Positions 8,044 to 18,973 of a DNA stretch of 64,000 nucleotides are shown here, piece after piece. The stretch spans positions 517,140 through 581,139 of the forward strand of contig NZ_QBKZ01000001.1 of assembly GCF_003056725.1 (NCBI RefSeq), given 5' to 3'. The stretch's first letter is position 1. Each line of letters starts with the position of its first letter. The position numbers and the translations under genes were made by a program. Under the pieces are notes generated by a model. The model was not told where the DNA came from. It saw only the letters and a list, made by a program, of their open reading frames with translations, and made no database searches. The stretch is from Mangrovicoccus ximenensis. GTDB taxonomy: Bacteria > Pseudomonadota > Alphaproteobacteria > Rhodobacterales > Rhodobacteraceae.

Positions 8044-8422
8044 GCCACCTGCGACAAAAGGCAGCGCCATTCGGCGATCCGGTCGCGCGGAGGCATGGCG
8101 GTCGTCCCATTCGTGAGAACGGCCGTCTCTCGAAAAGGACTGGCCTTCCGCCTTGGCCCGAAATGGCATCCTGCGGGCGCCCCGGCGCCACGTACGGGCG
8201 ATCTGGAAGAAGTGGTCCGGCGACCATGTCCGGAGCAGGATCGAGGCTGGGATGAGAAGCCTCAAGTCCTTCGGCGAGCAGATCGCATCAAAGATCCCGA
8301 TCGCCAGACCGCCGAGATCCACATCCGCGCCATTCACCGCTGTGCTCGGCCGAGGACGCGTGCCGCTCTGTCTTGAACAGCTTCGGCGCTGCGGGCACCG
8401 CCGAGATCCGACATGTGGGCTG

Positions 8423-8660
8423 ACCTCAACTCGGGAAAGAGGCATCACGTCCAGCCCGCGGCGGCTGCAACGATGCCGTCACTATCCCCATGCCCTGCCG
8501 ATCCACGGCGCAAGGCGATGTCCGACAGCAAATTCAGGTGCAGCGTGAAGCCGCCCAGGCTCCAGGCGCTGGTCGGACGGCGGCCGGTCGATGTCGCCTC
8601 CGGCCTTGCCGCCCGCTCCCAGTCCGGGAGCGGGCCGTCGCCGGGCTTTCCGGCGAGGCG
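8423..8660. other. Unassigned junction sequence between IS5 remnant and surface-protein fragment
   Basis: No gene recognised. It holds a perfect hairpin, GCCCGCTCCC-AGTCC-GGGAGCGGGC, at 8611-8635. Its apex (CTCCCAGTCCGGGAG) is shared with the leader of the IS110 fragment at 7335-7349, so this is probably another IS scrap. The end of the neighbouring repetitive protein blends into it near 8660. Confidence 0.4.
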
Positions 8661-11600
8661 GGCGGAGCGCAGGCGGGCCGCGATCGCCGCGCCGACCGAG
8701 GTGGTCACCACATCGGCATCGCCGCGGGCCGAGATCGTCGTCAGGCCGGCGCCGGTCAGGTCGATCTGCGAGGCCGAGATCACCGCACGCACCGAGCTGT
8801 CATAGGCGGCGGTGGTGATCGCCACCGCACCGGTCAGCGAAACCGCCGCCGTGCCGCTGGCCGCGACGCTGGCGGCGGCGGCGACGGTGGTGGTGCTCAG
8901 CTCCGCCTTGTCGGTGGCGGTGACAGACAGCGACCGGACATCCAGATCGCTGCCGCCGCTGACATCGGCCTGGATCGTGTTGTCCATGCTGACATTCACT
9001 TCGGCGCCTGCCCCCGCGCCGCTCAGCGCGAAATCGCTGCTGGCGGAGACCGAGAGCGCCGCGGAGACGCCCAGCGTGGTGACGCGCGCCCGGTCGCTGC
9101 CCTCGAAATTCTGCGCGTTGACGATGACATCGGCAGTGCCGTTGACCGAGCTGTCGATCACCGAATCCGAGATCGAGGCCAGGACCGTCTGGGTCACCGC
9201 GGTGGTTGCTGTGCCTGCGGCGATGGCGACGCCGACGGCGACGCTGGAGGAGGCCGAGACCGTCAGCGCGGCCGAGACATAGGTCGTGTCGATCTCGCTG
9301 ATGTCGCGCGCCTCGACGGTGACGGAATCCGCCTCGGTCAGGGTCGAACCGTCGATCACGGCTTCGGTGGACCCGCCGGCAACGGCATTGGTCGCGACCA
9401 CCGCCGCGGTGACGCCGAGCGCGAAGGAGCCCGAAGAGGCCGAGGCCGACAGGCTGGCCGCGACCGCATCGGTCTGGATGTCGGTGTCGTTCCAGGCCTG
9501 GACGGTGACCGCGCCCGGATCGGTGATCTCCGAGTCGGTGATGTTCGCCGAGGTCGCGGTCTGCATGTCGAGATCGGCGGTGACCGCCGAAATCGCGATG
9601 GAAATCGCCGCGGTGTTGCCGAAGGTCAGCGAGGCCGAGGCCGAGACGGCCGTCGTGTCGATCTGCGCCTCATTGTCGGCGATCACGGTGACCGCGCCGG
9701 CATTGACGATCTCCGAGCCGGAAATCGTCGCCTCGACCGTGTTGTTCAGCACGTTGTCGACATCCGAGCCCGACCCGGTCAGGCCGACCGCGATCTCGCC
9801 GCCGCCGGCCGCGGAAATCGACACGGCGACCGCATTGGCATTGATCGTGGTGTCGTTCAGCGCATCGACGCTGACCGCGCCGCCCGCATCGACATTGCTG
9901 CCGATGATCCCGGCCTGCAGCTCGGTGTCGATCTCGTTGAGGCTGACCGAGACGGCGATGGCCGCGGCGATCGAGGCCGATCCGCCCTGGCTGATCGCCA
10001 GCCCGACGGCCGCCGCCACCACGGTGGAGGTGATCGAGGAGCTGTCCTCGGCATGGACGGTCACGCCGCTGCCGCTGGTCGCGTCGCTGTCCTCGATCAG
10101 GGCCGCCACGCGGTTGTCGAGGTCGTTGTCGGCCCCGGCGCCCGAGCCTGCGCCCGCGAAGGAGATGTCGCCGCTGCTGGCCGAAACGCTCGCCGCCACC
10201 CCGGTGGCGGTGATCGAGGCATTGCCGTCGGCCGTCACGTCGATGCTGGAGCCGCTGACCGTCGAGCCGAAGATCCCCGCCTCGGTCTCGGCGTCGAAAT
10301 CATTGATCGCGACGATGATCGACACGCCGATGGCGAAGCTCGCCGAGCTGCCCAGCGACACCGCCACCGTGGCCGCGACCACGGTCGACTCCAGCGTCGT
10401 CGTGTCGGCGGCGTCGATATCGACCGCCCCGCCCGCGCTGACCCCGCCCTCGGGGACGCCCATCACCAGAACCTCGGGCGAATCCTCGATGACCGCGCGC
10501 GAGATCCCGCTATGGGTGTTGGTCGCGCCCGCCCCGGCACCAGCGATCGTGCCCGAGACATCGCCCGAGGCGCCGACGCTGACGCTGGCGGCATAGGCGA
10601 TGGCCGTGGCCTCGACCGAGGAGGTCACGTCGATATCGATATGGCCCGGCGTCGTCACGTCGGAGGAAATGATGCCCGAGGTCGTGTCGGTGCCGATCTC
10701 GTTGGTCGCCGCCGCGGCGGTCAGGTCCGCGCCGAAGGCGATCGAGCCCGAGGCGACGGTGACGCCGACCGCGACCGATCCCGAGGTCGCATGGATCACC
10801 GTGTCATTCACCGCAGTGATCTCGACATCCGAGGTGCCCGAGACGGTGCTGTTGCGGACCACCGACTCGACCGAGCCGTTCACGGTGTTCTGCACCACGG
10901 CCACGGTCACCGAAACGCCGACCGAGATGTTGCCGCTGCTGGCGGTCACGCTCAGCGTCGCGGCGGTGCCGGTCACGTCGATCGTGCCCGAGGAATTCGC
11001 ATCCATGTCGAGCAGGCCGCCGCCCAGCACGCTGCTGTTCTCGACGAGCGCCGAAGTGTCGGTGGCAATCACGTTGTCGGCGGTCGCGACGGTGACCGTC
11101 AGCGCGATCGAGCCGTCGCTGCTGCCTGAGACAGAGGCCGAGGCCGCCGTCACGGTCGCGTCGATATCGGAATTGTTGTCGGCCTGGATGGTCACCGCCC
11201 CGTCGACATCCGCCGAGGCGCCGTTGATCAGGCCGGCGGTGATCGTGTTGCCGCCGTCTCCGCCGATGCTGTTCTGCGCCCCGGCGCCGGTGCCGGTCCC
11301 CGAGAGCGAATAGGAGCCGCTGATCGTCACCGCGATGGACGCAGAGGTCGCCACCACATCGACCGAGGCATTCGACTCCGCCGTGGTCTCAAGCGAAGCG
11401 CCATGGACCTCGGACCCGTCGACCACTGCGCGCAGGTCGCTGTCGATTTCGTTCTTCGCATTCGTCGCCGTGATCGACAGCCCGCCGGCGCTGCCCGAGC
11501 CGCTGACCGCGGCACTGATGCTGGCCGCCGTGACCACCGCCGTGACCGAGGAATCGTCGGTCGCCGTCAGCGCCACCTCGTCATCCGCCGTCACCACGGC

Positions 11601-14473
11601 GCCGCCCTCGATCACCGCCTCGACGACATTCTGGATGTCGTTGAAGGCCAGCGAGATATCGGCCGAGAAATTCGCCGCCGTGCCGTTCGAAGAGCTGGAA
11701 ATCCCGATCGAGGCGGAGGTCGCCGTCGTCGAGATCGACGAGGTCGTGGCCGCATCGAGCGTCACCGCGCCCGCGGTGCTGGTCACCGCGATGTCGTTGA
11801 TCGCCGCACGGACCGTGTTCGAAATGTCGTTCAGCGTCACCGCGACGCCCAGGTCGCCCGACACCGAAGTGCTGTCCGAGCTGATCGACAGGCTCAGCGA
11901 GGCCGCGATCGCATCTGCGGTGATCACGGTGGAATCCGAGGCATCGAGCGTCACGTCGCCCGACACCGTGACCGTGGCGCCGGAATCTGCGGTGTCCTCG
12001 ATCACGGCAATCGCGGAATTGGCGACCAGGTTGTCCGCCGCAGCCCCGGTGGCGGCGACGCTGATCGCGGAATCCGAGCTTTGGGTGACCGCAAGGGCGA
12101 TGCCGAAGGCCAGCGAGTCGATCACCGAAGCGGTGGAAGCGGTCACATCGAGGCTTGCCGCCTCCACCGTGGTGGAGGTCAGGCTGGCCTCGGTATCGAC
12201 CTCGATCTCGTTGACCGTGACCGAGACGCCGAGCCCGACGCCGACCTTGGCGCCGTCGCCGCTGCCGACATTGAGCGAGACAGCCACGGAGCCCGCGATC
12301 GCCTCGATCATGGTTTCATCGCTGGCCGAGACGCTGACCGCGCCCGCGGCGTAGATCGTGCTCGGATTGATCAGCGCGTCGACCGTGCCGGTGACGTAGT
12401 TGCCCGAGCCGGAGCCCGCGGCGCCGAAGGCCAGGTCGCCGCCGGTAGACAGGGACCCGGCGATGCCGAGCGTGAAGGCGTCGATGCTGCTGGTCGTGGC
12501 CGCGGAGACGGTGACCCCGCCCGAGATGGCGCCGGTGCCGCCGTCGGAGGAGACATGCGCCCCCTGCAGCGCCGCCGTCGTCGCGCGGGTGATCTTGTTC
12601 TCCGCCGCCGAGGCGCCGGCCGTCACGGCCCCGAGCGCGCTCGAATCCGCCGAGACGCCGAGTGCCCCGGACCCGGCATCGGCCGTGATCTCGCTGTTGT
12701 CGGAGGCCAGGATCTCCACCCCGCCGCCGGTGACCGTCACGGCCTGCGTGCCGGAGGGATTGGCGATCCGCGCTTCGGTGGTGGCGTTGATGTAGTTGCC
12801 GGAGCCGGCGCCGGCCCCGGCGAAGGCCGAGCCGTTGGTGCCGCCCGCGAAGGAGCCCGCGATGGTCAGCGTGTCGATCTCGGCATCGTTCATCGCCGTG
12901 ACCGAGACATCCGCCGCCGTCACCGGCGTGTCGGTCGCCGTCGCCCGGATCGTCTGGGTCAGGTCATTGACCGCGACCGAGGCGCCGAAGCTTCCGGCAT
13001 TGCTGCCGTCGCTGGCGGTGAAGGCCAGCGCCGCGCCGCCCGCATCTGCCACCAGGACAGACTCGTCCTGGGCCGCCAGCACGAAACCGCCGGTCGTGTT
13101 CACCGTGCTGCCCGCGCCGATCGTGGCCTGGGTGTCATTGGTGACGACATTCACCACCACCGCGCCGACCCCGGCAAAGGCGATGCTGGAGCTGTTGTTG
13201 TTGTCCTGCGAACTGCCGGTGTCGATCACCCCGGCAACAGCGACGGTGAAGCTCTCGGGATCGGTGTTCACCGCGGTCTTCTGGTGCGCGTCGAAGCGGA
13301 TGCCGCCGTCGCGCGCGTTCAGCACGTTCTGCCCGAGCGCCCGCGCCCAGGTGGCCTGGTCGATCACGCTGACCGAGACCGAGCCGGTGATGCCGCCGCC
13401 CGAACCGAGCACGAAGGACAGCCCGCCGATGGTCTGGTCGAGATTGGTTTCGTCCGAGCCGATCACGGTGATGCCGCCCGCCCCCGCCGGAAGCGGCGCG
13501 GTCTGCGCGTTGACATCGACCCCCTCGGCCAGCACCGCCTTGGTCTCGCCGGTCATCACCGCCACGCCGACAGACCCGGCGATGCCGACATTCGAACCGC
13601 CGCCCGAAGAGCTGGAGCCGCCGCCGCCCTCCTCGCTGCCGCTGCTGTCCGAGCCGAGCGAGGCCGAGGCCGCGATCGCCAGGAGCTTGACGTCGTCGAA
13701 GCTGGTCGCGGTCAGCACCACGCCATTCGCCGTCTCCGCCGCCTGCGTGCCCTCGTCGTCGGTGAACTCGCCGGAATTGATCGCGACCGCCGTGCCGATG
13801 CCGCGCGCTTCGATCGAGGCGCCCTCGCCGACGATGGCCGTTGTGCATCCAGATCGACCACCACGCCGACGGAGATCCCCACCGAGGAGCCGCTCAGCGA
13901 CACGCCCGCCGTGCCGGCATAGCTCTCGATATCGGTGTTGCTGTCCGCCGCGATCACCAGGGAATTCCCGGCATTCATCGTGACATAGGACGGATCTTCG
14001 GCTTCGAGATCGCCCGCAACCACCGCGTTGGTGTCGGTGATGTTGACCAGCACATTGAGCGAGCCGGCTCCCGAGGTGCTGTCGCCCGCGCCGATATTGG
14101 CGGTGAGCTGGAAGAATTCCTCGGCGGCATCGGCCTCGACACGGATCGAACCCGAGCCTGCCGTGACCGTGGTCGGAGCGCCCATCGCATCCGAGCCGGC
14201 AACCAGCGCCTCGGTCGTGCCGGTATGCACCGTGACGTCAAGCCCGATGCCGACGCCCGACGCCTCCTGCGACAGCGCGAGCGTGCCGGCGAAGTCGAGC
14301 AGGGTGAGGTCCGAGGCGGCCAGGACGGACACGTCCTCGGACGCCTCGACGGTGGCGCCGCTGCCGATCGTGGCACGGGTGTCGTTGAGGAAGATGTTGA
14401 CGATGGCCGAGCCCGCGCCCGCATCGCTGCCGGAGCTGCCCGAGCCGCCGCTCTGCGTGCCGCCCTCGCCGAG
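8660..14473 (-). pseudogene. Giant repetitive surface protein, fragment truncated at both ends
   Basis: About 1,930 residues of low-complexity Ala/Ser/Val/Thr/Asp/Gly-rich sequence built from repeats of roughly 90-110 residues. Each repeat has the pattern A-A-x-S-V-S-A-S-S-G-x-x-A-x-G ... N-x-I ... T-x-A-x-I-x-x-S ... V-x-A-x-D-x-S-x-I, typical of right-handed beta-solenoid adhesins and of very large Rhodobacterales exoproteins. Cysteines are absent. No signal peptide, anchor or autotransporter domain is present. The 5' end stops at the fcl junction (about 14473) and the 3' end dissolves into IS sequence near 8660. A frameshift lies near 13845: the frame running from 14473 continues correctly only in the frame used from 13845 to 8660. 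Confidence 0.7.
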
Positions 14474-15422
14474 TTACGATCTGAACGGAAAAAGAATCTG
14501 GGTCGCCGGGCATCGCGGCATGGTGGGCGGCGCCGTTGTCCGCCGTCTTGCGCAGGAGGGATGCGAGGTCATTACCGCCGGCCGCGATGCCGTTGACCTG
14601 ACCCAGCAGGCCCAGGTCCGGGACTGGATGGCTGAAGTGAAGCCCGATGCCATTGTCATGGCGGCTGCCAAGGTGGGCGGCATTCTTGCGAACAACACCC
14701 GTCCGGTCGATTTCCTGCTGAACAACCTGCAGATCGAGACCAATATCGTCGAGGCTGCGCATGAGAATGACGTTGAGCGTTTCCTCTTCTTGGGGTCGTC
14801 CTGCATCTACCCGAAGATGGCGCCCCAGCCGATCCCGGAGGATAGCCTGCTGACCGGGCCGCTGGAGCCGACCAACGAATGGTATGCCATCGCCAAAATT
14901 GCCGGAATCAAGCTTTGCCAAGCCTACCGCAAGCAGCATGGCCGCGACTGGATCTCCGCTATGCCCACCAATCTCTACGGTCCGGGCGACAACTATGACC
15001 TGACGAGCTCGCATGTGCTTCCGGCGCTTCTGCGCAAGTTCCACGAGGCCAAGGAAGCCGGGGTCAGCTCTGTCGAGGTCTGGGGCTCGGGAACTCCGCT
15101 GCGCGAATTCCTGCATTGCGACGATCTTGCCGATGCACTGGTTTTCCTGCTGAAGGAGTATTCTGGCTACGAGCACGTCAATGTCGGCTCAGGCGTCGAG
15201 GTTAGCATCCGCGAGCTTGCAGAAACCATCGCTCGGGTTGTCGGATATGATGCCGAGTTGGTTTTCGACAGCTCCAAGCCGGACGGCACGCCCAGGAAGT
15301 TGATGGATAGCTCGCGCCTGCATGGGATGGGCTGGAACAATGCGCGTAGCTTGGAAGACGGGATCCGGGAAACATACGAGACCTTCAAGGGTATTGTCGC
15401 AGGGGAAAGGAAGGTGGGCTAG
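14457..15422 (+). CDS. fcl: GDP-L-fucose synthase, 5' end abnormal
   Basis: NADPH-dependent epimerase/reductase that turns GDP-4-keto-6-deoxy-D-mannose into GDP-L-fucose. It has the Rossmann motif GHRGMVG, the short-chain dehydrogenase catalytic residues (Ser in LGSSCIYP, Tyr-xxx-Lys in WYAIAK), and family segments AAKVGGI and NLYGPGDNYD. Homologues start with an ATG a few codons before YDLNGKR. Here only a GTG at 14457 is in frame, and the upstream bases belong to the antisense surface-protein gene. The native start was therefore probably lost at a junction near 14470, and expression is doubtful. The partner gmd is not in the window, although manB and manC downstream make the GDP-mannose precursor. 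Confidence 0.75.
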   Translation: MPPSPSYDLNGKRIWVAGHRGMVGGAVVRRLAQEGCEVITAGRDAVDLTQQAQVRDWMAEVKPDAIVMAAAKVGGILANNTRPVDFLLNNLQIETNIVEAAHENDVERFLFLGSSCIYPKMAPQPIPEDSLLTGPLEPTNEWYAIAKIAGIKLCQAYRKQHGRDWISAMPTNLYGPGDNYDLTSSHVLPALLRKFHEAKEAGVSSVEVWGSGTPLREFLHCDDLADALVFLLKEYSGYEHVNVGSGVEVSIRELAETIARVVGYDAELVFDSSKPDGTPRKLMDSSRLHGMGWNNARSLEDGIRETYETFKGIVAGERKVG

Positions 15423-15638
15423 GCTCTGCCATCCGGCCCGCTTTCGTGAGGCGGTATGTGCCGAAGGCATGCCTTATGCTGGCAGGGACATCCGTTAGTC
15501 CCGGGCGTCTGGAGCACCGGAGCGGCTAGGGCCATGCCGAGACATAGGCGGTGCGGGCCACAGGATCCCGGCTGCCTGTTCCCGCATGATCATCTGCCGA
15601 AATGCTGACTGGCCGGGCAAGTAACGAGTGTGGAACCC

Positions 15639-16802
15639 ATGAGAGTCCTGAGGATCATTGCGAATACCAACCTGAATTCAGGTGGGCCGATTGAAGGTCT
15701 GCTGCGCAGCGCGGAAGTCATGGCTGCCGCCGGACACCATACTGAGGTCCTGTCCTTGGATGCTCCTGGTGCCCCCTATCTGCGGGAGTTTCCTCTTCCG
15801 ATCCACGCATGCGGCACAGGCAGGACCGGGATCAAGGCCTATACACCGGCCATGGAGTGCTGGCTTAAGAAGGAACGGAACCGTTTCGATGCCGCGGTAG
15901 TGCATGGCCTGTGGAACTGGGGAGTCATCTTGGGAGGTCGCGCTGCGCGCAGTGCGAAGCTCCCCTATGTCGTCTTTACGCACGGCATGCTTGATCCGTG
16001 GTTTCGGGAGCAATATCCGGCCAAGCATCTCCTGAAGCAGGTTGCTTGGTCGGCGCTCCAAGGGCCGATCTTGGCGGATGCCCACCGAGTTCTGTTCACC
16101 ACGGAAGAAGAGATGCAGCTCGCCCAGGGAGTCTTCAAGGGCCATCCGTTCCGCTCCCAGACCGTCGCTTACGGGGCTCCTGAATTTCCCAGTGGGACAG
16201 AGATGCAGACAAAGGCCCTCGAGACTGCCGTTCCCGGCCTCCAAGGCAGGCCCTATCTGCTCTACCTGAGCCGCATTCACCAGAAAAAGGGTTGTGATCT
16301 GCTGATCGAGGCTTTCGCCAAGGAAGTTGCCACCGCACCGCCCGATCTCCAACTGGTGATGGCGGGTCCCGATGCCCATGGGCTGGGAGATACGCTTCGT
16401 ACTCAGGCGGATGCGCTCGGGATCGGTGGTCGCATCCATTGGCCCGGCATGCTGAAAGGGGAAGCCAAATACGGTGCCTTCAGGAATGCCGAGGCCTTCG
16501 TCCTTCCGTCGCACCAAGAGAATTTCGGGATCGTGGTCGCAGAGGCCCTGTCCGTCGGCACACCGGTCCTGACGACCCGGAAGGTCAATACTTGGCGCGA
16601 AGTGGAAAATGGTCAGGCAGGCTTCGTTGCCGAGGACACTATCGATGGCATCCGAGCCGTTCTACGCAGCTGGTTTACTCTGCCTGAAAACCAGAGGGGC
16701 GGAATGCGTGAAGCAGCGCGGATGGTCTATGATAGGAACTTCCGCATCGATGCCGCGGGACGGGATCTCGCTGAAGTCTTGGGCGCCGCTGCTGCTGGCT
16801 GA
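15639..16802 (+). CDS. GT4-family glycosyltransferase (GT-B fold)
   Basis: A 387-residue cytoplasmic glycosyltransferase. The N-terminal acceptor domain opens with MRVLRIIANTNLNSGGPIEGL. The C-terminal GT1/GT4 domain has LSRIHQKKGCDLLIEAF and the nucleotide-sugar E-x7-E signature in HQENFGIVVAEALSVGTPV. It is placed in an exopolysaccharide locus and likely adds one sugar to the lipid-linked repeat unit. I chose the ATG at 15639; a GTG at 15630 is also in frame. The gene and its neighbour fcl have visibly lower GC than the surrounding genes, consistent with a swapped glycan cassette. Confidence 0.8.
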   Translation: MRVLRIIANTNLNSGGPIEGLLRSAEVMAAAGHHTEVLSLDAPGAPYLREFPLPIHACGTGRTGIKAYTPAMECWLKKERNRFDAAVVHGLWNWGVILGGRAARSAKLPYVVFTHGMLDPWFREQYPAKHLLKQVAWSALQGPILADAHRVLFTTEEEMQLAQGVFKGHPFRSQTVAYGAPEFPSGTEMQTKALETAVPGLQGRPYLLYLSRIHQKKGCDLLIEAFAKEVATAPPDLQLVMAGPDAHGLGDTLRTQADALGIGGRIHWPGMLKGEAKYGAFRNAEAFVLPSHQENFGIVVAEALSVGTPVLTTRKVNTWREVENGQAGFVAEDTIDGIRAVLRSWFTLPENQRGGMREAARMVYDRNFRIDAAGRDLAEVLGAAAAG

Positions 16803-16812
16803 CTGAAAACTC

Positions 16813-16852
16813 GAGCCAGTCCGGCGATCGACTTGTGCCGCCGGACTGGCTC
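16813..16852. terminator. Strong hairpin between convergent genes
   Basis: Arms GAGCCAGTCCGGCG (16813-16826) and CGCCGGACTGGCTC (16839-16852) pair perfectly. It sits between the convergent glycosyltransferase and exporter genes and is a likely two-way terminator, although the T tract is weak. Confidence 0.6.
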
Positions 16853-16863
16853 TCGCTTCGTCT

Positions 16864-18240
16864 CTATTGCGCGATAGAGGTCGCTGTATTTCCGCCATAG
16901 GTGAGTAGCGAAGGTACAATCTGGTCAACCACACGGTTCCAGCGCGTCACCGGCTGCTCCGCGACGAAGATGATGTCATCGGGGCGCAATTCGAATTTCG
17001 TGGCCAGGACCACGTTTGCGGCATTGCGTCCGTTAAGCTGCCAAGCGGTGACGGCGCCCATGGCCTGCGGATCCGCGGAGCCGCGCAGCACGTAGATCTG
17101 TGCTACATTGGCGGTAGATGTCGGCACGCCGCCCAAGTCATTGCCGTAGAGTGCGTCTGCCAGCGAGGCCCGTCGGTCATACGGCAGGGCGATTCGTCCC
17201 TGCCTGCGCAATTCTCCGGTAAGATAGACATAGTCGCGGTCGACAGCATCCAGCGCAGTCCGAGTCTGGAAATTCTCTCGTGCTTCCGTTAGCTCGTTCC
17301 GCCGCAGGTTGATCTCGGTCGTCAGCTCGGTCAGCGCAGCTTGGCGAGAGGACTGGCGGAATTCGGCCAGCTGGATCTGCTCCTGAAAATAGGCTGCAGC
17401 CTGGTCGAGCGCGTATTCGGTATCGACGAAGATGCTGTCGCCATCAACCAGCCGGATCCGCTGCAGGCCGCGCCGCGCATAGAGCTCGTCGAGCGGGATC
17501 TGGTAGAGCGTACCGTCGCGGTAGATCCGGACCGTCGCATAGGTCCGGTCGGCCACGGTCGTGCCTCCCGCTGCCGCCAAGGCCTCATCGAGATAGAGCG
17601 GTGTCAGCGTGATCGGCGCCACGGCGGGTTGCGCGACGGCCCCGCCGATCGTCACCTTCTTCGAGTTGAATTCGGCGATCTCAAGGCTGAAGGTCGGCTC
17701 GATGCCGCTTTCTACCAAGCGCTGGAAGATCTCGGCCTCGGCATCCTCGAATGTCCGACCGGACAGCTGAATGCGGCCGACATTGGGAACGGCGATCGCA
17801 CCGTCATCCTGCACGGTATAGCCCTGCCGCTGGGTCTGCGCAGCCAGAAGGCCCGAGAGTTCCTCAACGGTCGAGCCTGCCTGCGGCGTGGCGAGCAGCA
17901 CAACGTCGCCGATGCCGATCCGGTAGGGGCCGGGATCGGCGGGCGGTGGCACACGGGTTTCCATTTGGGCGGGGCGCGATTCCGGTGAGAAGGCTGCATC
18001 GGGAAGGGCTTCCATGCCCCGCATTCCGGCAGGGCCGCCCGAAGTCATCGAAAACACGGCCGGCAGCGTCTTGGGCTGGTAGGCTGAACGGTTCGCCAGA
18101 AGCACGTTCTCCGCTGTCACCGGCAGCACGCGCACCGCAGTGCCGGAACTGTCCGTGCCGCGCTGGACCGACGGGCTCATGTAGATGGCGCCGCAGCCGC
18201 CAAGAGTGAATGCCAAGCTGAACGCTAACAGGATACGCAC
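16864..18240 (-). CDS. Wza/KpsD-type outer-membrane polysaccharide export lipoprotein
   Basis: A 458-residue lipoprotein. The lipobox LGGC places the acylated cysteine at residue 16. It has a Poly_export (PES) domain (about residues 105-190, PYRIGIGDVVLLATP), then SLBB-type domains (VTIGGAVAQPAV; QIYVLRGSADPQ; DIIFVAEQPVTRW). Members form the outer-membrane channel for group 1/4 capsule or exopolysaccharide. A polysaccharide co-polymerase tyrosine kinase (Wzc) and a flippase/polymerase pair would be expected, but none is in the window. It is transcribed in the same direction as yjbH and yjbF, 97 bases downstream of yjbF. Confidence 0.85.
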   Translation of the reverse strand: MRILLAFSLAFTLGGCGAIYMSPSVQRGTDSSGTAVRVLPVTAENVLLANRSAYQPKTLPAVFSMTSGGPAGMRGMEALPDAAFSPESRPAQMETRVPPPADPGPYRIGIGDVVLLATPQAGSTVEELSGLLAAQTQRQGYTVQDDGAIAVPNVGRIQLSGRTFEDAEAEIFQRLVESGIEPTFSLEIAEFNSKKVTIGGAVAQPAVAPITLTPLYLDEALAAAGGTTVADRTYATVRIYRDGTLYQIPLDELYARRGLQRIRLVDGDSIFVDTEYALDQAAAYFQEQIQLAEFRQSSRQAALTELTTEINLRRNELTEARENFQTRTALDAVDRDYVYLTGELRRQGRIALPYDRRASLADALYGNDLGGVPTSTANVAQIYVLRGSADPQAMGAVTAWQLNGRNAANVVLATKFELRPDDIIFVAEQPVTRWNRVVDQIVPSLLTYGGNTATSIAQ

Positions 18241-18337
18241 GGGGAACTACCTTCTGTCTCGGGCTGCGGGGGAACCTGGCCTCCAGTATCCTGAAGCAGG
18301 GGCGGCAAGCTAAGCGCAAATCGGAAACTGTGCGCAA

Positions 18338-18973
18338 TCATCGCGGGATCTGCCGGATCGCGATCGGGCCCAGCCGGGGGCTGGCCCATTGGCGGGACTG
18401 GCGGACTTCGCCGGTCCCGTCATCCACCCAGTAAAGATTGACGAAGGACTGGTCCGAGGACTTGCAGTCCTCCTCCATCAGTCTCGTCCGGGCTGTAAAG
18501 GGACCCAGATCGACCTCGCGGGCGCCGCGCGAGGCGACCTTGCAGACGAAGCTGCGGATCACGACCTGGTTCTCGCCGTCAAGATAGCTCTGGAAGCGCG
18601 GATAGTATCCCGGGAAATCGAACAGGATGGCTGCCTGGACCTCGCCGACATCCGCAGACATCATGTCCCCGCCAAGCCCCCTCGTCGCGACCAGGAAGCC
18701 GTTCCTGAGGCTCAGGTTGACATTGTCGATCGATACCCAGCTGCCGATCCCGTTGCGCTCCTCGGCCTTCAGGAAGGCAGCGAAGCGGTCCTCCTCGTTC
18801 TCGACCCCTGCCAGAACCGCCGGGGCTCCGGCCTGGGCGAGTCCTTCGTAGCGACGCTCCGAAGGGGTTTGCTCCTCGCGCGCTCCGAACACTGCGGAAA
18901 CCGGATCGGGGATCGAGCAGGCTCCGGCCAGCAGCGCGCCGAGCAGCGGCAGAAGGAGGGGCAAGCGGATCAT
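18338..18973 (-). CDS. yjbF: YjbF/GfcB-family lipoprotein
   Basis: A 211-residue outer-membrane lipoprotein (lipobox LAGAC, Cys19) of the YjbF/GfcB family linked to extracellular polysaccharide secretion. Its start codon overlaps the last codon of the upstream yjbH by four bases, so the two are translationally coupled. Typical family segments are NGFLVATRGLGGDMMSADV and TARTRLMEEDC. The role in E. coli yjbEFGH and gfc operons is assistance in export of a polymer; the mechanism is unknown. YjbG/GfcC is missing here. Confidence 0.8.
   Translation of the reverse strand: MIRLPLLLPLLGALLAGACSIPDPVSAVFGAREEQTPSERRYEGLAQAGAPAVLAGVENEEDRFAAFLKAEERNGIGSWVSIDNVNLSLRNGFLVATRGLGGDMMSADVGEVQAAILFDFPGYYPRFQSYLDGENQVVIRSFVCKVASRGAREVDLGPFTARTRLMEEDCKSSDQSFVNLYWVDDGTGEVRQSRQWASPRLGPIAIRQIPR

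Larger units (their letters stand above)
7745..8422 (+). mobile_element. Decayed IS5-family transposase remnant
   Basis: Pieces of an IS5 transposase appear in order but in shifting frames: KRHLGIDE, LEIRAVEV-SGNVGDV, LPELLKQIGPDQEIATVTAE, IWKKWSGDHVRSRIEA, RQTAEIHIRA, and a terminal TAEIRHVG. Short palindromic insertions at 7782-7808, 7868-7900 and 7971-8043 account for at least three of the breaks. Skipping them rejoins the expected protein. The 5' end is lost. Confidence 0.7.

Noticed and set aside
8490-14332. Long open frames on the plus strand across 8.5-14 kb
   Set aside because: They are GC-driven shadows of the minus-strand repetitive protein: Arg/Gly-rich or Ala/Ser/Thr-biased, with no domains or ribosome sites.
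8660-14473. Repeated motifs that could suggest a CRISPR array or satellite DNA
   Set aside because: The periodicity is in the protein (about 90-110 residues) with diverged DNA, there are no uniform repeats with spacers, and no cas genes are present.
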